This document shows positions 6,920 to 16,954 of a stretch of 64,000 nucleotides of DNA, one piece after another. A program made the position numbers and the translations under genes. Origin of the DNA: Lachnospiraceae bacterium AF51-6-b8A (GTDB taxonomy: Bacteria; Bacillota; Clostridia; Lachnospirales; Lachnospiraceae); the NCBI GenBank assembly GCA_027682585.1, contig JAQCZH010000002.1:248001-312000 (forward strand), read 5' to 3'. The notes under the pieces are model-generated. The model ran no database searches, had not been told where the DNA came from, and worked only from the letters and a program-made list of their open reading frames with translations. The first letter of the stretch is position 1. The number at the start of each line of letters is the position of its first letter.

Positions 6920-8230
6920 CTAACTGCGGAGAGATCCGAGATAGGCAAGGCTTTCCTTGGGATATCTGGCAAAACCATTCTCCCGGTCCACAGCAATCAG
7001 TCCGAAGGTCATGGCGAAGCCTCTCTGCCACTCAAAATTGTCCAGAAGGCTCCAGTAGAAATATCCCTTCACCGGCAGGCCCCTGGCGATACATGCGGCG
7101 ACACTCTCTGTCGCGCGGTCAATATAGACGCGGCGGACAGCATCATCCTCCGTGGCGATTCCGTTCTCTGTGACAATCAGATCTCCATGAAATTTCTCTG
7201 CCACCCTGGCAAGAACATTACCGATTGCCTTCGGATAGTTCTCATAACCCATCTGTGTAAAGGAAACCGCGTCCTTCGCATCCACACTTCCGCTCTCGTC
7301 GAAGCACTTTCTGGTGTAACACTGACATCCCAGGAAATCATCCTCCTCAATAAAGGGAAGATAGTGTAGGAATTCATCTGCCCACTCGGTCTCGGCATAG
7401 GCTTCGCCTCCCGGATAGGCCTGCAGATCGTGCAGGGAAAGGGTCAGTCCAACCTTGATCTCAGGCGCAAGCTCTCGAATAACCTTCTTTGCCGCCAAAT
7501 GTGCCTTCATGACAATCAGATCTCCTGCAGCGCTTCCCGGTGAGACGAAAGTCGCCACCTTTCTTGGATCCTGAAAACCGAATGCGGCTGCGCTGTCCAT
7601 TGCGGCGGCCATCATGTCCGACTGCATGTTGATGCCGACCTGTACATCCCCCGCCTTCTTCTGCATGCTCTCCGCCTTCTCCTTATTGGTCATGGCCGCA
7701 TGCCGCATCCGCTGCATCATGTCCTTCATCAGCGCCTCCAGCTGGATACGCATATTGGCTTCATTAATGGTGCAGATATACCTGACTTTACCGGCAAGAG
7801 CGGGCAGTACATAGCGCACATAGCGTTCAAAGCGGCCAACCGTCTTCTCATCCTCCCAGCCGCCCTGTCGGATCAGCCAGGCAGGAGAGCTGAAATGATG
7901 CAGGGTCACAACCGGTTCTACTCCCTGGGCCAGACAGAAGTCAATCATCTCAATATAGTGGTCAAGCTCTTCCTGATCAAAACTTCCCTCCTCCGGCTCA
8001 ATGCGAGCCCACTCAATGCTGAAACGATAGGCGTTCAATCCCGCTTCCTTTAAGAGCAGAATATCCTCCTGATAGCGATTATAGTGATCTACCGCCGCCC
8101 CTGAAGGCTCCGAGAACTGGGAGTGCTTTAAATGCTCCTGTATCCAGTAATCACTGTGAATGTTGTTCCCCTCCACCTGATGGGCCGCTGTTGCAGCACC
8201 CAGGAGAAATTTCTCAGAAAATCGCGCCAT
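6920..8230 (-). CDS. Glycoside hydrolase family 1 beta-glucosidase
   Basis: 436 residues from the ATG at 8230 (AAGGAGGAGCAA upstream); the longer frame to 8335 would overlap the GH78 gene and lacks a site. FLLGAATAAHQVEG is the GH1 N-terminal signature. The acid/base is E157 in TINEAN and the nucleophile is E355 in IVTENG; YFYWSLLDNFEW gives the aglycone-side WSLLDNFEW motif. It has no signal peptide, so hydrolysis is intracellular. Length is slightly under the usual 450-480. As last gene of a transporter-GH2-isomerase-GH78-GH1 operon it probably removes the inner beta-glucosyl unit after the rhamnosidase has acted. A phospho-beta-glucosidase role is less likely because there is no PTS gene nearby. 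Confidence 0.9.
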   Translation of the reverse strand: MARFSEKFLLGAATAAHQVEGNNIHSDYWIQEHLKHSQFSEPSGAAVDHYNRYQEDILLLKEAGLNAYRFSIEWARIEPEEGSFDQEELDHYIEMIDFCLAQGVEPVVTLHHFSSPAWLIRQGGWEDEKTVGRFERYVRYVLPALAGKVRYICTINEANMRIQLEALMKDMMQRMRHAAMTNKEKAESMQKKAGDVQVGINMQSDMMAAAMDSAAAFGFQDPRKVATFVSPGSAAGDLIVMKAHLAAKKVIRELAPEIKVGLTLSLHDLQAYPGGEAYAETEWADEFLHYLPFIEEDDFLGCQCYTRKCFDESGSVDAKDAVSFTQMGYENYPKAIGNVLARVAEKFHGDLIVTENGIATEDDAVRRVYIDRATESVAACIARGLPVKGYFYWSLLDNFEWQRGFAMTFGLIAVDRENGFARYPKESLAYLGSLRS

Positions 8231-8300
8231 TTGCTCCTCCTTCTCACCTGATTCAAAACAATCGAATTCATGCGCCACAATCCTCTCCCGACAGACCGGA

Positions 8301-10679
8301 TCACCCCTGTCCTGCCAGGGTTTCCCTTCGCTCATAACTTCCGGCTGCCAGTGTCTCTGTGGCTCCAGACGGGAAAATCACCTCTGTCTCTGCGGGAACT
8401 GTCACCGCAAGGAATAGTGCTTTCCGCCGTCCAGATCCAGTTCCCTCTATATCTTTGGACGGGACAGTCCTTTCCTGATCTCCTGTATCCCTGATCTCCC
8501 AGGTTACCCGGATCTCTCCCCGCGGACTCCGATAACTCCCGCTCACCTTACCTAGACGCTCATCGACAATCGGACGGATCTGAATTTGCTCAAAGCCCGG
8601 CGCCTTGGGCTGAATTCCCAGAATATACTCGTAATAGAAGCGTCCCACACTGCCGAAGGCATAGTGATTGAAGGAGACCATATTATCACCGGACATCTTG
8701 GTCTCATTAACGCTTCCGTCCGGCATCAGCCCATCCCAGCGCTCCCAGATGGAGGTCGCCCCTGCTTTGACCTCATACATCCATCCCGGACACTTCTCAG
8801 ACAAAAGCAGATCATAGGCCAGCTTTTCCTCTCCTCCTTCTGCCAGCAGGGGCAGAAGATACTGGGTTGCGTAGAAGCCGGTTCCAATCCCCTCTTCTCT
8901 CAGCTTCCTAACCAGAGTCTGAAAGACTTTCCCATAGAGTTCCGCATCCCTGTCTGTCTTCTCTTCTGGCAGGAGACTTCCCAGATCACCCAGAACCAGA
9001 GCGAGCGCCATGACATAAGCCCCCTGGTAGTCATCCTTCATCTGTCCGTTCTTTTTGATGAAGGCCTGAATATAGGCCTCCCTGCTATCCCTGTATTGTT
9101 TTCCGTAACGGTCGGCGTCCTCTTTTTTCCCCAGCCTTTTGGCCAGTGCAGATAAAATCCGAAGATCATTGATCAAAAAGGCATTGGAGACCGGCCCATT
9201 ATGCATAGCCATATAAGCCGTATCCTTACCCGGGGCCAGCCAGTCCCCCAGGTTTGGGGCAATCCACAGATTCTTCTTGCCCAGCAAGCCGCCCATATGA
9301 GATATCTCACAGTCCACATGAGCCCTGATGCTGTCATACTGTTCCCTTAAAGCTGCCTCGTCCCCGTACAGATCAGCGATCAGCCGGGGGAGAATGGTCA
9401 CTGCATTGCCCCACCCCAGCATATTCATAAATCCGATCTTGCCGGGCCCGTCCGCCGGAACCACCGGGGAGACATACTTCTCTGCATGATCCATTTGCGT
9501 GTAACGGATATCCCGCAGGAATTTTTCCAAAAAGATCTTCGTATTAAAATTATACATGCCGGTGCGGGCAAATGCCTGACCATCCCCCGTATATCCCTCT
9601 CTCTCGTCCCGCTGGGGGCAGTCCGTGGGGACCTCAATGTAATTGCTCTTCTGACTCCACAGCTGATTTTGGTAGAGGCGGTCGACCAGAGGATTCCGAC
9701 AGGTGAATCTTCCCGTCCGTTCCATATCCGTATACACTGCAAAGGCGGTCAGAAGCCCCTCCCGGTAAGGACATCCCGTCAACTCCACATAGCGAAAACC
9801 CATGTAAGTAAATCTTGGAAGATATGGCCTCGTCTCCCCTCCCTTATAATAGACCGTTTCCTGCTTTGCCTTGCGCAGATTGGCCGTGTAGAGAGTCCCC
9901 TCCGCTGTCAGCAGTTCCCCGTGACGCAGAGTGATCTTGGCCCCATCCGGCTGACCGCTCAAATAGCGCGGATCAATCCGGATCTGCCCGGCGAAATTCT
10001 GTCCGAAATCCAGAATGGTCACCTCCTGCCCGGCCTCATTTTCCCCATGTGAAATAACTGTGGGCAGCGGCATCTCCTCCTGACGTCTGGTCCGGGCAAG
10101 GGGAGCATCCAGATTCCCGGGAAGCGTCTGCTTTGAGGCAATTACCTTCCAGGAGGCCGGCCTGTGACAACCATGCGCATGGTAGATTTCTCCATCGTAT
10201 AAGCCCGCATATTCATAGGGGCTCTCTTCTCCCACAACCGTATCCGGCGTACTGGAAAACACATCCTTGCTTCCGTCCTCATAAACCAGCTCCAGGATCC
10301 AGGCTGCCGCGGCGTGACTGCCGTAGATCTGCGTCTTATTCTCAAAGGTAAATCTCCCGCAGTACCAGCCCTGGCCCAGATAGACGCGCAGGCTGACAGT
10401 CTCTGAATCCGCCTTCTGAAAGAGGTCTGTCAGATCATATTCATTGACCTGCAGTTCTCTCGGATAATAAGTAAAACCGGGGGCAAAGAGAATATCTCCG
10501 ATCTTCTCTCCGTTGAGTTCGGCTTCATAGACGCCCAGCGCTGTGATCGCAAGTTTTGCCTGCATAAGCTGCCTGTCTGCAGCAAGCCTGATCTCCTGGA
10601 CAAAGACGTCCACCTGCCCCTCCACATAAGGAGTATCCGACTGGATCAGGCACTCGCAAAGTTCCTTCCAATCACTCAT
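8301..10679 (-). CDS. GH78 alpha-L-rhamnosidase
   Basis: 792 residues from ATG 10679, whose ATGA overlaps the stop of the upstream isomerase gene; AAGGAA precedes it. N-terminal beta-sandwich parts include LGVYEAELNGEKIGD and FAPGFTYYPRELQVNEYD, the non-catalytic domain of bacterial alpha-L-rhamnosidases. The catalytic (alpha/alpha)6 barrel has PTDCPQRDEREGYTGDGQ, holding the conserved acidic residues, and later GATSIWERWDG. The C-terminal sheet begins near NHYAFGSVGRFYYEYILGI. No signal peptide, so the substrate enters intact. It would release terminal L-rhamnose from rhamnosyl glycosides. No L-rhamnose isomerase, kinase or aldolase gene is seen in this window. Confidence 0.93.
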   Translation of the reverse strand: MSDWKELCECLIQSDTPYVEGQVDVFVQEIRLAADRQLMQAKLAITALGVYEAELNGEKIGDILFAPGFTYYPRELQVNEYDLTDLFQKADSETVSLRVYLGQGWYCGRFTFENKTQIYGSHAAAAWILELVYEDGSKDVFSSTPDTVVGEESPYEYAGLYDGEIYHAHGCHRPASWKVIASKQTLPGNLDAPLARTRRQEEMPLPTVISHGENEAGQEVTILDFGQNFAGQIRIDPRYLSGQPDGAKITLRHGELLTAEGTLYTANLRKAKQETVYYKGGETRPYLPRFTYMGFRYVELTGCPYREGLLTAFAVYTDMERTGRFTCRNPLVDRLYQNQLWSQKSNYIEVPTDCPQRDEREGYTGDGQAFARTGMYNFNTKIFLEKFLRDIRYTQMDHAEKYVSPVVPADGPGKIGFMNMLGWGNAVTILPRLIADLYGDEAALREQYDSIRAHVDCEISHMGGLLGKKNLWIAPNLGDWLAPGKDTAYMAMHNGPVSNAFLINDLRILSALAKRLGKKEDADRYGKQYRDSREAYIQAFIKKNGQMKDDYQGAYVMALALVLGDLGSLLPEEKTDRDAELYGKVFQTLVRKLREEGIGTGFYATQYLLPLLAEGGEEKLAYDLLLSEKCPGWMYEVKAGATSIWERWDGLMPDGSVNETKMSGDNMVSFNHYAFGSVGRFYYEYILGIQPKAPGFEQIQIRPIVDERLGKVSGSYRSPRGEIRVTWEIRDTGDQERTVPSKDIEGTGSGRRKALFLAVTVPAETEVIFPSGATETLAAGSYERRETLAGQG

Positions 10680-11602
10680 AAAATTCCTTTCTCTTCTGAT
10701 TTTCTCTTTGCCTCGGCAGCCGTCTCCCCCAGATGGGTCTCTAGCCAGGCTCCACTGACCTGCAGGGATGAGATGGCATTCTTGTTCATCCATCCGTCAT
10801 GCTGCTCCAGAATTACCGCCTGACAGGCATTCTCTTTTGCCTGTGCCAGAATTTTCCCCAGAGGCATATTCCCCTGTCCCAACTCCATCTCTCCGGATCT
10901 GCGGATAGATGCGGTGGCGCCTGCCGGTCTCGTTCCCCGGTCACACAGGTGCAGCAGACGCTGTCTTCTTCCCAGCTTCTCCATCCAGGCCAGGGGATCG
11001 GCTCCTGTCTCCGCGGGCCAGTAAGCGTCGAATTCGAATGAAACCAGCGCTGGGTCTGTCTCTGCAATGATCCGATCATAGGCAACCATCCCGGCGTGAT
11101 CTTTCTCCTCTGCTTTGCAGGAATTCTCCCTGATTCGGACAAATTCACAGTTATGATTGTGATAAAGGAAGTCATAGCCCCGATCCGCAGCTGCCTGTCC
11201 GACCCGGTTGAGACGGGCGATCAGGTCTGTTAAGGCCACATCGTCCGAATAGTCGAAATGATACATTCCAGTCAGCACAATCCGCCTCGTCCCATAAGAG
11301 GCGGCCTCCTTCAAGACATCCTCCAGATTCTTCTCTAGCGTTCCCAGATCACTGTGCAGGGCGATGACAGCGAGTCCACTCTCAGCCAGCATCTCTTTCC
11401 AGGGAAGGTTCCCGCCAGCTCCCATGGCCATACCGGACAGTCTTGTAAAGAGCCGTATGGTCGCAGGCAGCTTATGGGTCATAAAGCGGTTCAACTCGAT
11501 TCCTGCAAAACCGGCCTCCTTCACCGCTCTCAAGGCAGACATAGCCTCCTCTTCTGTCTTCACATTACTTCGCAGCTGTACCTGCTGTATTCCTCTTTGC
11601 AT
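10676..11602 (-). CDS. Sugar phosphate isomerase/epimerase family TIM-barrel protein
   Basis: 308 residues from ATG 11602 (AAGGAAGTGGCGG upstream). It is an AP-endonuclease-2 type barrel: VKEAGFAGIELN, then VIALHSDL, ASYGTRRIVLTGM, YDFLYHNHNCEF (metal-binding histidine and glutamate), VSFEFDAYW and LLHLCDRG. These strands place the metal ligands of the xylose-isomerase-like fold. Members include keto-sugar isomerases, epimerases and 3-keto-glycoside lyases. Its place between GH2 and GH78 suggests it processes a released or oxidized sugar. The exact substrate is not readable. It overlaps GH78 by 4 bases, so the two are translationally coupled. Confidence 0.8.
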   Translation of the reverse strand: MQRGIQQVQLRSNVKTEEEAMSALRAVKEAGFAGIELNRFMTHKLPATIRLFTRLSGMAMGAGGNLPWKEMLAESGLAVIALHSDLGTLEKNLEDVLKEAASYGTRRIVLTGMYHFDYSDDVALTDLIARLNRVGQAAADRGYDFLYHNHNCEFVRIRENSCKAEEKDHAGMVAYDRIIAETDPALVSFEFDAYWPAETGADPLAWMEKLGRRQRLLHLCDRGTRPAGATASIRRSGEMELGQGNMPLGKILAQAKENACQAVILEQHDGWMNKNAISSLQVSGAWLETHLGETAAEAKRKSEEKGIL

Positions 11603-11618
11603 CCGCCACTTCCTTAAC

Positions 11619-13919
11619 TCAAGATTTCTTCTTTGGAATTCCCTGCAGGACACGATTTAACTGCTTCACCGCTTCCTCACCAACTCCGCCCTGCTTCAGG
11701 AGAGAAACCATAGTCATCCGCCCCAGCATCTTCTGTAAAGCGGGGTTATCCTTGACACTGTCCGCCACATCTCCCCGGCTGGCAGAAGCCTGCTCCATCA
11801 TAGCATTGATGACAGCCCCTGCCTGCGGATCCTCGCGGATCTCGCCCAGCTTATCCTGAACTGACCAGAAATCCGGATCGATTTCTTCCGCATCGAACCA
11901 GTTATCAACCGATCCGAGAGAAGAATTGAAGATATAGTCTGCATCCTTCCCATCCACCTTATGAATCCGCATCCCGTCTACCGTCGGCTGGCCACAAGCT
12001 GCTCCGCCTTCAATGTCTCCGAATCCTCTGGCTGCAATCCACTGACTCCCGACATTGGGGATAACAAAGTGAAAAACAGTATTTCCCCTTTGCTCAGCGA
12101 CCTTGTTCCCATTCACATAGAGCGCAACCCGGGGTTGGTTGGAATAAACCGTAATCTTCGTCTCATCGCTCTCGCGATTCTCGTATTTTTTGCCACAGAG
12201 ATGCACAAAAGATTCCCTCTTGTTCCAGGCTGCCTTGTAGAGGTAGAAGGCATCCTTTCGATAGCTCCGGTCAAAGGTCACCAGCCCCTTCTGGTTCTCT
12301 CCGTGCCTGCCGCCCTCATCACGTCCATCGGCGGCAAAGTCAAAGAGGTTCCAGACATGGGTCGCCCAGAGCCAGGGACGTGCCTGTATCATCGCCAGGT
12401 TGTGTTCGTGGTAGAGAGCCTGATATCCCTCCGTATAATCGCTTCTGACGGGATCTTCCGCCTGGTAGGCCGGGTTGGCATCCGCGCCGTACTCGGAATA
12501 TCCGATTGCCATCTGCGGATGATCTCTGTGGAATGCATCGAAGAAATGATCCGCCTCTTCCAGCTCTCCCACGTACCAGCCGAAGTAAAGATTGTAGCTG
12601 TTGACATCCGGCACCTCAAGCATGGGAGAATCGGTCTCTAACATAAAGACATTAGCCATCGTCGTCTTTCTGGTCGGGTCCATGCTGTGGGCTAAGTCAT
12701 TTAAGGCCCTGTGATTGTCCAGCAGTTCTTCATTCACGACACTTGCCGCCGTTATCTCATTGGACAGACCCCAGACAGCAATGGAGGCGTGGTTGTAATT
12801 CTGAGCGATCAGTTCCCGCATCATCTGCAGGGTGCACTCCCGGCCCTCTGGCATAAACATGGTAATAAAAGGGATCTCAGCCCAGACCACAATTCCCTCA
12901 CGGTCGCACAGGTCATAGAAGTACTGGGCATGCTGATAGTGAGCCAGCCGCAGGGTATTGGCTCCGATCTCCCTGACGAAGGCCATATTCTGATCCAGGA
13001 CCGCTTTTGTAATGGCATTGCCCATTCCCTTGATATCCTGATGCATAGAGACACCTCGCAGTGGATAGGGATGGCCATTTAAGAGAAAGCCCTTCTGCGA
13101 ATCAATATCGAAAGTTCGGCAGCCGAACTTTTCAGAAAGGGTCTCATCCGCAAGAGCCGCCACAACCGTATATAAATAGGGATCTTTGATTCCCTCCCAG
13201 CGGCGGGCATTTTCAATCCTCACCGTGCAGATCGCGTGTCCGCTCTCATCCGTTCTGACTTCCTCTTTCAGAATCGCCTGTCCCTCTCCATCCATAATCT
13301 GAAAGCGGACTTTCTGACCAAAAGCCGCAGATGTTCCCTGTTTAACCCAGGTCTCCAGAATCACATCCGCGTGTCCCAGGTCCAGATCCAGCAGGGGAGT
13401 GACCTTCAATCCGCAGGAGCCGAAATAGTCCCGGTCGAAGTGAACCTGAGGCAGGCTAAGAACCCTCACCGCCCGATAGAGACCGCCGTAGAAAGTAAAA
13501 TCAGCCTTCTGCGGATAGACGCGGTCACTGTCCCCATTCTCGCAGGAAACAACGATTTCCAGTGTCTCTGTCTTCAGAAGCTCCTCCGTGATATCAATTC
13601 GAAAAGTCGAAAAGCCATTCTCATGATGGCATTTGCACGCCCCATTGACATAGACCTCCGCCGTATAGGCCGCCCCCTCAAATTCCAGGTAGACGCGGCC
13701 ATTCTCGTATAACGGTATTTCTTCAGCCTGCAGGGCGCGCATGTACCAGCACTTGCCGCGATAATAATCATTGCCGCCATCCTGTCCGTCAACCGCATTC
13801 CAGGTATGCGGAAGGCTGACCGTCTCAGCCTCTGGCGTGACTGCTCTGATCGCCGCATCCTGTGCTGAGGAAGCGAACTTAATGAATTTCCAATTCTCAC
13901 AAATCTCTACAGATGACAT
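11619..13919 (-). CDS. Glycoside hydrolase family 2 (beta-galactosidase/glucuronidase type)
   Basis: 766 residues from ATG 13919 (GGGAGGAATTGAT upstream). The order is a GH2 sugar-binding domain (WKFIKF...LPHTWNAVDGQ), an immunoglobulin-like domain, then the TIM barrel. Catalytic residues are acid/base E388 in AVWGLSNEIT and nucleophile E476 in GYSEYGAD. A C-terminal helical tail (about 680-766) is an extra beyond the core fold. No signal peptide. The specificity could be beta-galactosidase, beta-glucuronidase or another beta-glycosidase. The stop lies 16 bases before the isomerase gene, within the operon. Confidence 0.88.
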   Translation of the reverse strand: MSSVEICENWKFIKFASSAQDAAIRAVTPEAETVSLPHTWNAVDGQDGGNDYYRGKCWYMRALQAEEIPLYENGRVYLEFEGAAYTAEVYVNGACKCHHENGFSTFRIDITEELLKTETLEIVVSCENGDSDRVYPQKADFTFYGGLYRAVRVLSLPQVHFDRDYFGSCGLKVTPLLDLDLGHADVILETWVKQGTSAAFGQKVRFQIMDGEGQAILKEEVRTDESGHAICTVRIENARRWEGIKDPYLYTVVAALADETLSEKFGCRTFDIDSQKGFLLNGHPYPLRGVSMHQDIKGMGNAITKAVLDQNMAFVREIGANTLRLAHYQHAQYFYDLCDREGIVVWAEIPFITMFMPEGRECTLQMMRELIAQNYNHASIAVWGLSNEITAASVVNEELLDNHRALNDLAHSMDPTRKTTMANVFMLETDSPMLEVPDVNSYNLYFGWYVGELEEADHFFDAFHRDHPQMAIGYSEYGADANPAYQAEDPVRSDYTEGYQALYHEHNLAMIQARPWLWATHVWNLFDFAADGRDEGGRHGENQKGLVTFDRSYRKDAFYLYKAAWNKRESFVHLCGKKYENRESDETKITVYSNQPRVALYVNGNKVAEQRGNTVFHFVIPNVGSQWIAARGFGDIEGGAACGQPTVDGMRIHKVDGKDADYIFNSSLGSVDNWFDAEEIDPDFWSVQDKLGEIREDPQAGAVINAMMEQASASRGDVADSVKDNPALQKMLGRMTMVSLLKQGGVGEEAVKQLNRVLQGIPKKKS

Positions 13920-13920
13920 A

Positions 13921-15414
13921 TCAATTCCTCCCTGCTGCTCCCACTGCGTTTCTTTTAGCCAGCGCCGCTCTCTTATCTGCAATATCCTTCTGAATCTGAA
14001 CCATAGAAGCCTTGTCCAGCTTGCAGAAATGCATGGCGATCAAAGTGCAGACCCAACCAAGCATCGACAGACCATAGCGAAGGATAATACACATCCACAA
14101 AACAGAAGAGGTCAGTTTATCTCCCGGCTGAGGCATTGCAGTCGTATACCCGATCAGGGCTACTCCGCCTGCCGCAATCGCAGCGCTGAAAGAAGATACG
14201 ATCTTGTCTATCAGACTGTATGTTCCTGTCACAACCGCTGGAATATACTTTCCGCTGCGATTCAGTTCATAGTCAATGATATCTGCCATAAATGCCGTAT
14301 TGGCCATCGTAACACACATCTTAGATCCATTTCCCAGCAGATCCAGAGCAAGATACAGAATCATCGGAATGCTCATCATGATAGCAATCCGGCGCGTATC
14401 GCTCAGCGCAAGAAAAACAATCATCAGAGCCGTCACCGCCAGGCAGATCTTGGTCCAGGTGACGGTCGCCTCCTTATTGCCATACTTGCCCGCATATTTG
14501 GCCCCGAAGAATCCAAAGATAATAGAGGGGAGCATACTGACAACTCCCAGCATGGTGGACATGCTCATATTGCCAATCACAATACCGAACATCAGCGTGC
14601 TGACAATCGCCTGCGAGGAAGTCTGCTGGGCGATCTTATCGGACGCTGCCGCCGCAATATAGCATTTGAGCGGATTGTTATGAGCTAAAACCTCAGCCAT
14701 GTCGCGAAGCTTCAGCTTCTCTCTCTGCTCTGTCAGCCCGGCGAAATTCTCCGGGATATCAATCTTGCGAACCGAGAGACAAACCGCCACCATCCCAAGA
14801 AAGGTAACCGCCAGGCACACATAGCAGGCTGCCGCCAGGAAAGCCTGATTGTATTTCCCTCCAAATTTTGGCAGGAGAACAACATTTAAGACCACCATCA
14901 GAGCCATGGGCACCACATACTGGAAGGCCGCCTGCCAGACGCCGATCATGGGCCGCTGTTTGGGGTCATTGGAGAGCAGAGCCGGTATGGTCTGCACTGT
15001 CATGTTGACGCAGGTATAGCCGACTACATAGAGCATATATAAAAGAATAAAAATTGGGATTCCATGACCTTTGCCGGATGCAAAGTTGAACAGAAAAAGC
15101 AGGGCAAAAGCCTCAATACACCAACCGCAGATAACAAGCACACGGATCTTCCCGTACCTGGTATTGACCCGGTCATAGACAAATGCCATAAGCGGATCTG
15201 TAATCGCGTCAAAAATACGGGTGAAGGTCAGAATATAGCCAACCGTCAGCGTTGCAATTCCATAGCCGATGTTGGCGGAATAACTGGCCAGTCCGACCAG
15301 GGAATAGATCCCCATACTCATCAGGGCATTCATGGCAAACAAAATCACCTGTGCTGTCCTGGCCCTTCGATAGACCGGCCTCTTTTCTCCTTCTGCCTGT
15401 AATACTTCACTCAT
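13921..15414 (-). CDS. GPH-family sugar:cation symporter (MFS)
   Basis: 497 residues from ATG 15414 (GAGGGAGGAAAAGCA upstream). About 12 membrane segments. The signature TRIFDAITDPLMAFVYDRVN followed by RYGKIR is typical of the glycoside-pentoside-hexuronide family (MelB/XylP/LacS). It probably imports the intact glycoside, since all three hydrolases of the operon lack signal peptides. It is the first gene, starting opposite the AraC gene; its stop is one base from the GH2 start codon. There is no PTS-type IIA domain at the C-terminus. Confidence 0.9.
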   Translation of the reverse strand: MSEVLQAEGEKRPVYRRARTAQVILFAMNALMSMGIYSLVGLASYSANIGYGIATLTVGYILTFTRIFDAITDPLMAFVYDRVNTRYGKIRVLVICGWCIEAFALLFLFNFASGKGHGIPIFILLYMLYVVGYTCVNMTVQTIPALLSNDPKQRPMIGVWQAAFQYVVPMALMVVLNVVLLPKFGGKYNQAFLAAACYVCLAVTFLGMVAVCLSVRKIDIPENFAGLTEQREKLKLRDMAEVLAHNNPLKCYIAAAASDKIAQQTSSQAIVSTLMFGIVIGNMSMSTMLGVVSMLPSIIFGFFGAKYAGKYGNKEATVTWTKICLAVTALMIVFLALSDTRRIAIMMSIPMILYLALDLLGNGSKMCVTMANTAFMADIIDYELNRSGKYIPAVVTGTYSLIDKIVSSFSAAIAAGGVALIGYTTAMPQPGDKLTSSVLWMCIILRYGLSMLGWVCTLIAMHFCKLDKASMVQIQKDIADKRAALAKRNAVGAAGRN

Positions 15415-15631
15415 TGCTTTTCCTCCCTCATTTCTTGAAAGTATCTTTGCTCTCATCAGGAGCATCCCTGCGGACGGCTCGATGTCATCTTCAAATAGAT
15501 TATAGAAAGGCAATTCATAGACTACGTTCTAAAATTCGCTATAATGTTATTATATTCGTCAAAATTAATTTGGCGGTTTATCCAAAACTTAGCTCTGTTT
15601 TTTGTATATTCTGTCTGGTTTGGAGGCAATC
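15415..15631. promoter_or_regulatory. Divergent promoter region, GPH operon / AraC regulator
   Basis: AT-rich 217-base gap between divergent genes. TATAAT is seen on the plus strand at 15540-15545. The surrounding stretch 15538-15560 is nearly palindromic (CTATAATGTTATTATATTCG), a plausible AraC-family operator or overlapping promoters. -35 boxes are weak on both strands, as expected for activator-dependent promoters. Confidence 0.5.
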
Positions 15632-16948
15632 ATGAATGATCCCCTTCTGGCAAAAATTTCCTTCTTCAACGATATGGTTCAGGCAAGTTATCCCGCTTCT
15701 CTCTGGTCTTATGACGATCAGCTGGAAGAGGAAAATGCCCTCACACCGGGCGCTGTTCTCCGTCCCCGCTATTTCTCAGACGAGTACATTCTCAGTCAGC
15801 TCCTTCTTCGCAAAAGCCAGGGACAGCTGTCCCCCCTGATCCTGGAGTACCGCGTCGGCATTCGATGGATCACCGTCTTTGAGCCACTTTCACCTGCACC
15901 GGAGAATCCAACGAGGACGCAGACGGGCTCCTCCCCCTCTTCACAGACCGCCGTCAACCGCATCTGGTTTCTAGGTCCTTATCTCAGCGGGAATCTCTCG
16001 ACGCACCTCCTGCGTAAAGGACTCCAGTCCTATGACCTGTCTCCCCATATCCAGCGGCAGATGCTGACTGCCTTCGATGAAATTCCCTCCGTCTCCCAGG
16101 ATGCCCTCTTTACCTTAGCCATCCAGCTTCACCGTCTCCTGACGCATCAGACTCTTCCCCCCACTTCTATCCGCATCCTGTCTGCCGGCAAGCAATATTC
16201 TCCTGAAGCTTCCCGGAAGGCTTCTGAGAAGGAACTCTTGACACAAATGGTTCTGGGAGAGGCCAGATCCTCCTATCAGACCAGTCACAGCGGAATCCGC
16301 CAGAGTGAGCTTCTTCTGCTGGACAGCATTCGAAACGGGAATCTTGATTACAAGCAGCTTCTGTCCCACAGTATGCGCCTCAGCAGCGGGATCAAATCCA
16401 TGAATGTTCCTCCCTTACGGCTTGCGCAAGACAGCGGGATCACCCTGTTGGCTCTGGTCAGCCGGGCCGCAATTGAGGGTGGACTCCCGGCAGATATTGC
16501 CTACGATATGAATGACCGTTATCTGGACAGTCTGGAACAAAGCCAGGATATTGAAGAAGTTCAGGCGGCGATCTCCGATTTCCTGGATGACTTTGTGCAG
16601 CGGATCTATCTGATCCGAAACTCTTCCGGGATCTCCCATGAAATCCTGGAAGTATGTCATTATATTGAAGCCCATCTCTCATCTGTCCTGACTGCTGCGA
16701 ATCTTGCCCCCATATCCGGCTACAGCCCTTACTATTTCTCCGATAAATTCCAGCGCGAAATGAAGATCCCTCTGAGTGCCTATATCCGTGAGAAAAGACT
16801 GGCAAGAGCCGCCCGTATGCTCAAAGAAACAACCGCCGCCGTCACAGAAGTGGCGGCAGCGGTCGGAATGGAAAGCCGAAGCTATTTTTCTGTTTCTTTT
16901 AAGCGAAAGTATGGGATATCACCGGCTCACTATCGGAAAACAAGATAA
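15632..16948 (+). CDS. AraC-family transcriptional regulator
   Basis: 438 residues; ATG 15632 has TGGAGG seven bases upstream. The last ~100 residues hold the double helix-turn-helix of AraC/XylS. The first helix-turn-helix is near TAANLAPISGYSPYYFSDKF and the second reads VTEVAAAVGMESRSYFSVSF, ending KRKYGISPAHYRKTR. The long N-terminal part (about 1-330) matches no ligand domain I recognise; it contains an internal helical region like those of other Clostridia AraC proteins. It is transcribed away from the GPH-glycosidase operon and is the likely activator of it. Confidence 0.88.
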   Translation: MNDPLLAKISFFNDMVQASYPASLWSYDDQLEEENALTPGAVLRPRYFSDEYILSQLLLRKSQGQLSPLILEYRVGIRWITVFEPLSPAPENPTRTQTGSSPSSQTAVNRIWFLGPYLSGNLSTHLLRKGLQSYDLSPHIQRQMLTAFDEIPSVSQDALFTLAIQLHRLLTHQTLPPTSIRILSAGKQYSPEASRKASEKELLTQMVLGEARSSYQTSHSGIRQSELLLLDSIRNGNLDYKQLLSHSMRLSSGIKSMNVPPLRLAQDSGITLLALVSRAAIEGGLPADIAYDMNDRYLDSLEQSQDIEEVQAAISDFLDDFVQRIYLIRNSSGISHEILEVCHYIEAHLSSVLTAANLAPISGYSPYYFSDKFQREMKIPLSAYIREKRLARAARMLKETTAAVTEVAAAVGMESRSYFSVSFKRKYGISPAHYRKTR

Positions 16949-16954
16949 GAGATC

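Noticed and set aside
8586..9155. 189-codon plus-strand frame inside the GH78 gene
   Set aside because: Antisense shadow of a well-supported rhamnosidase frame; similar long antisense frames over GH2, GPH and ProA were dropped for the same reason.
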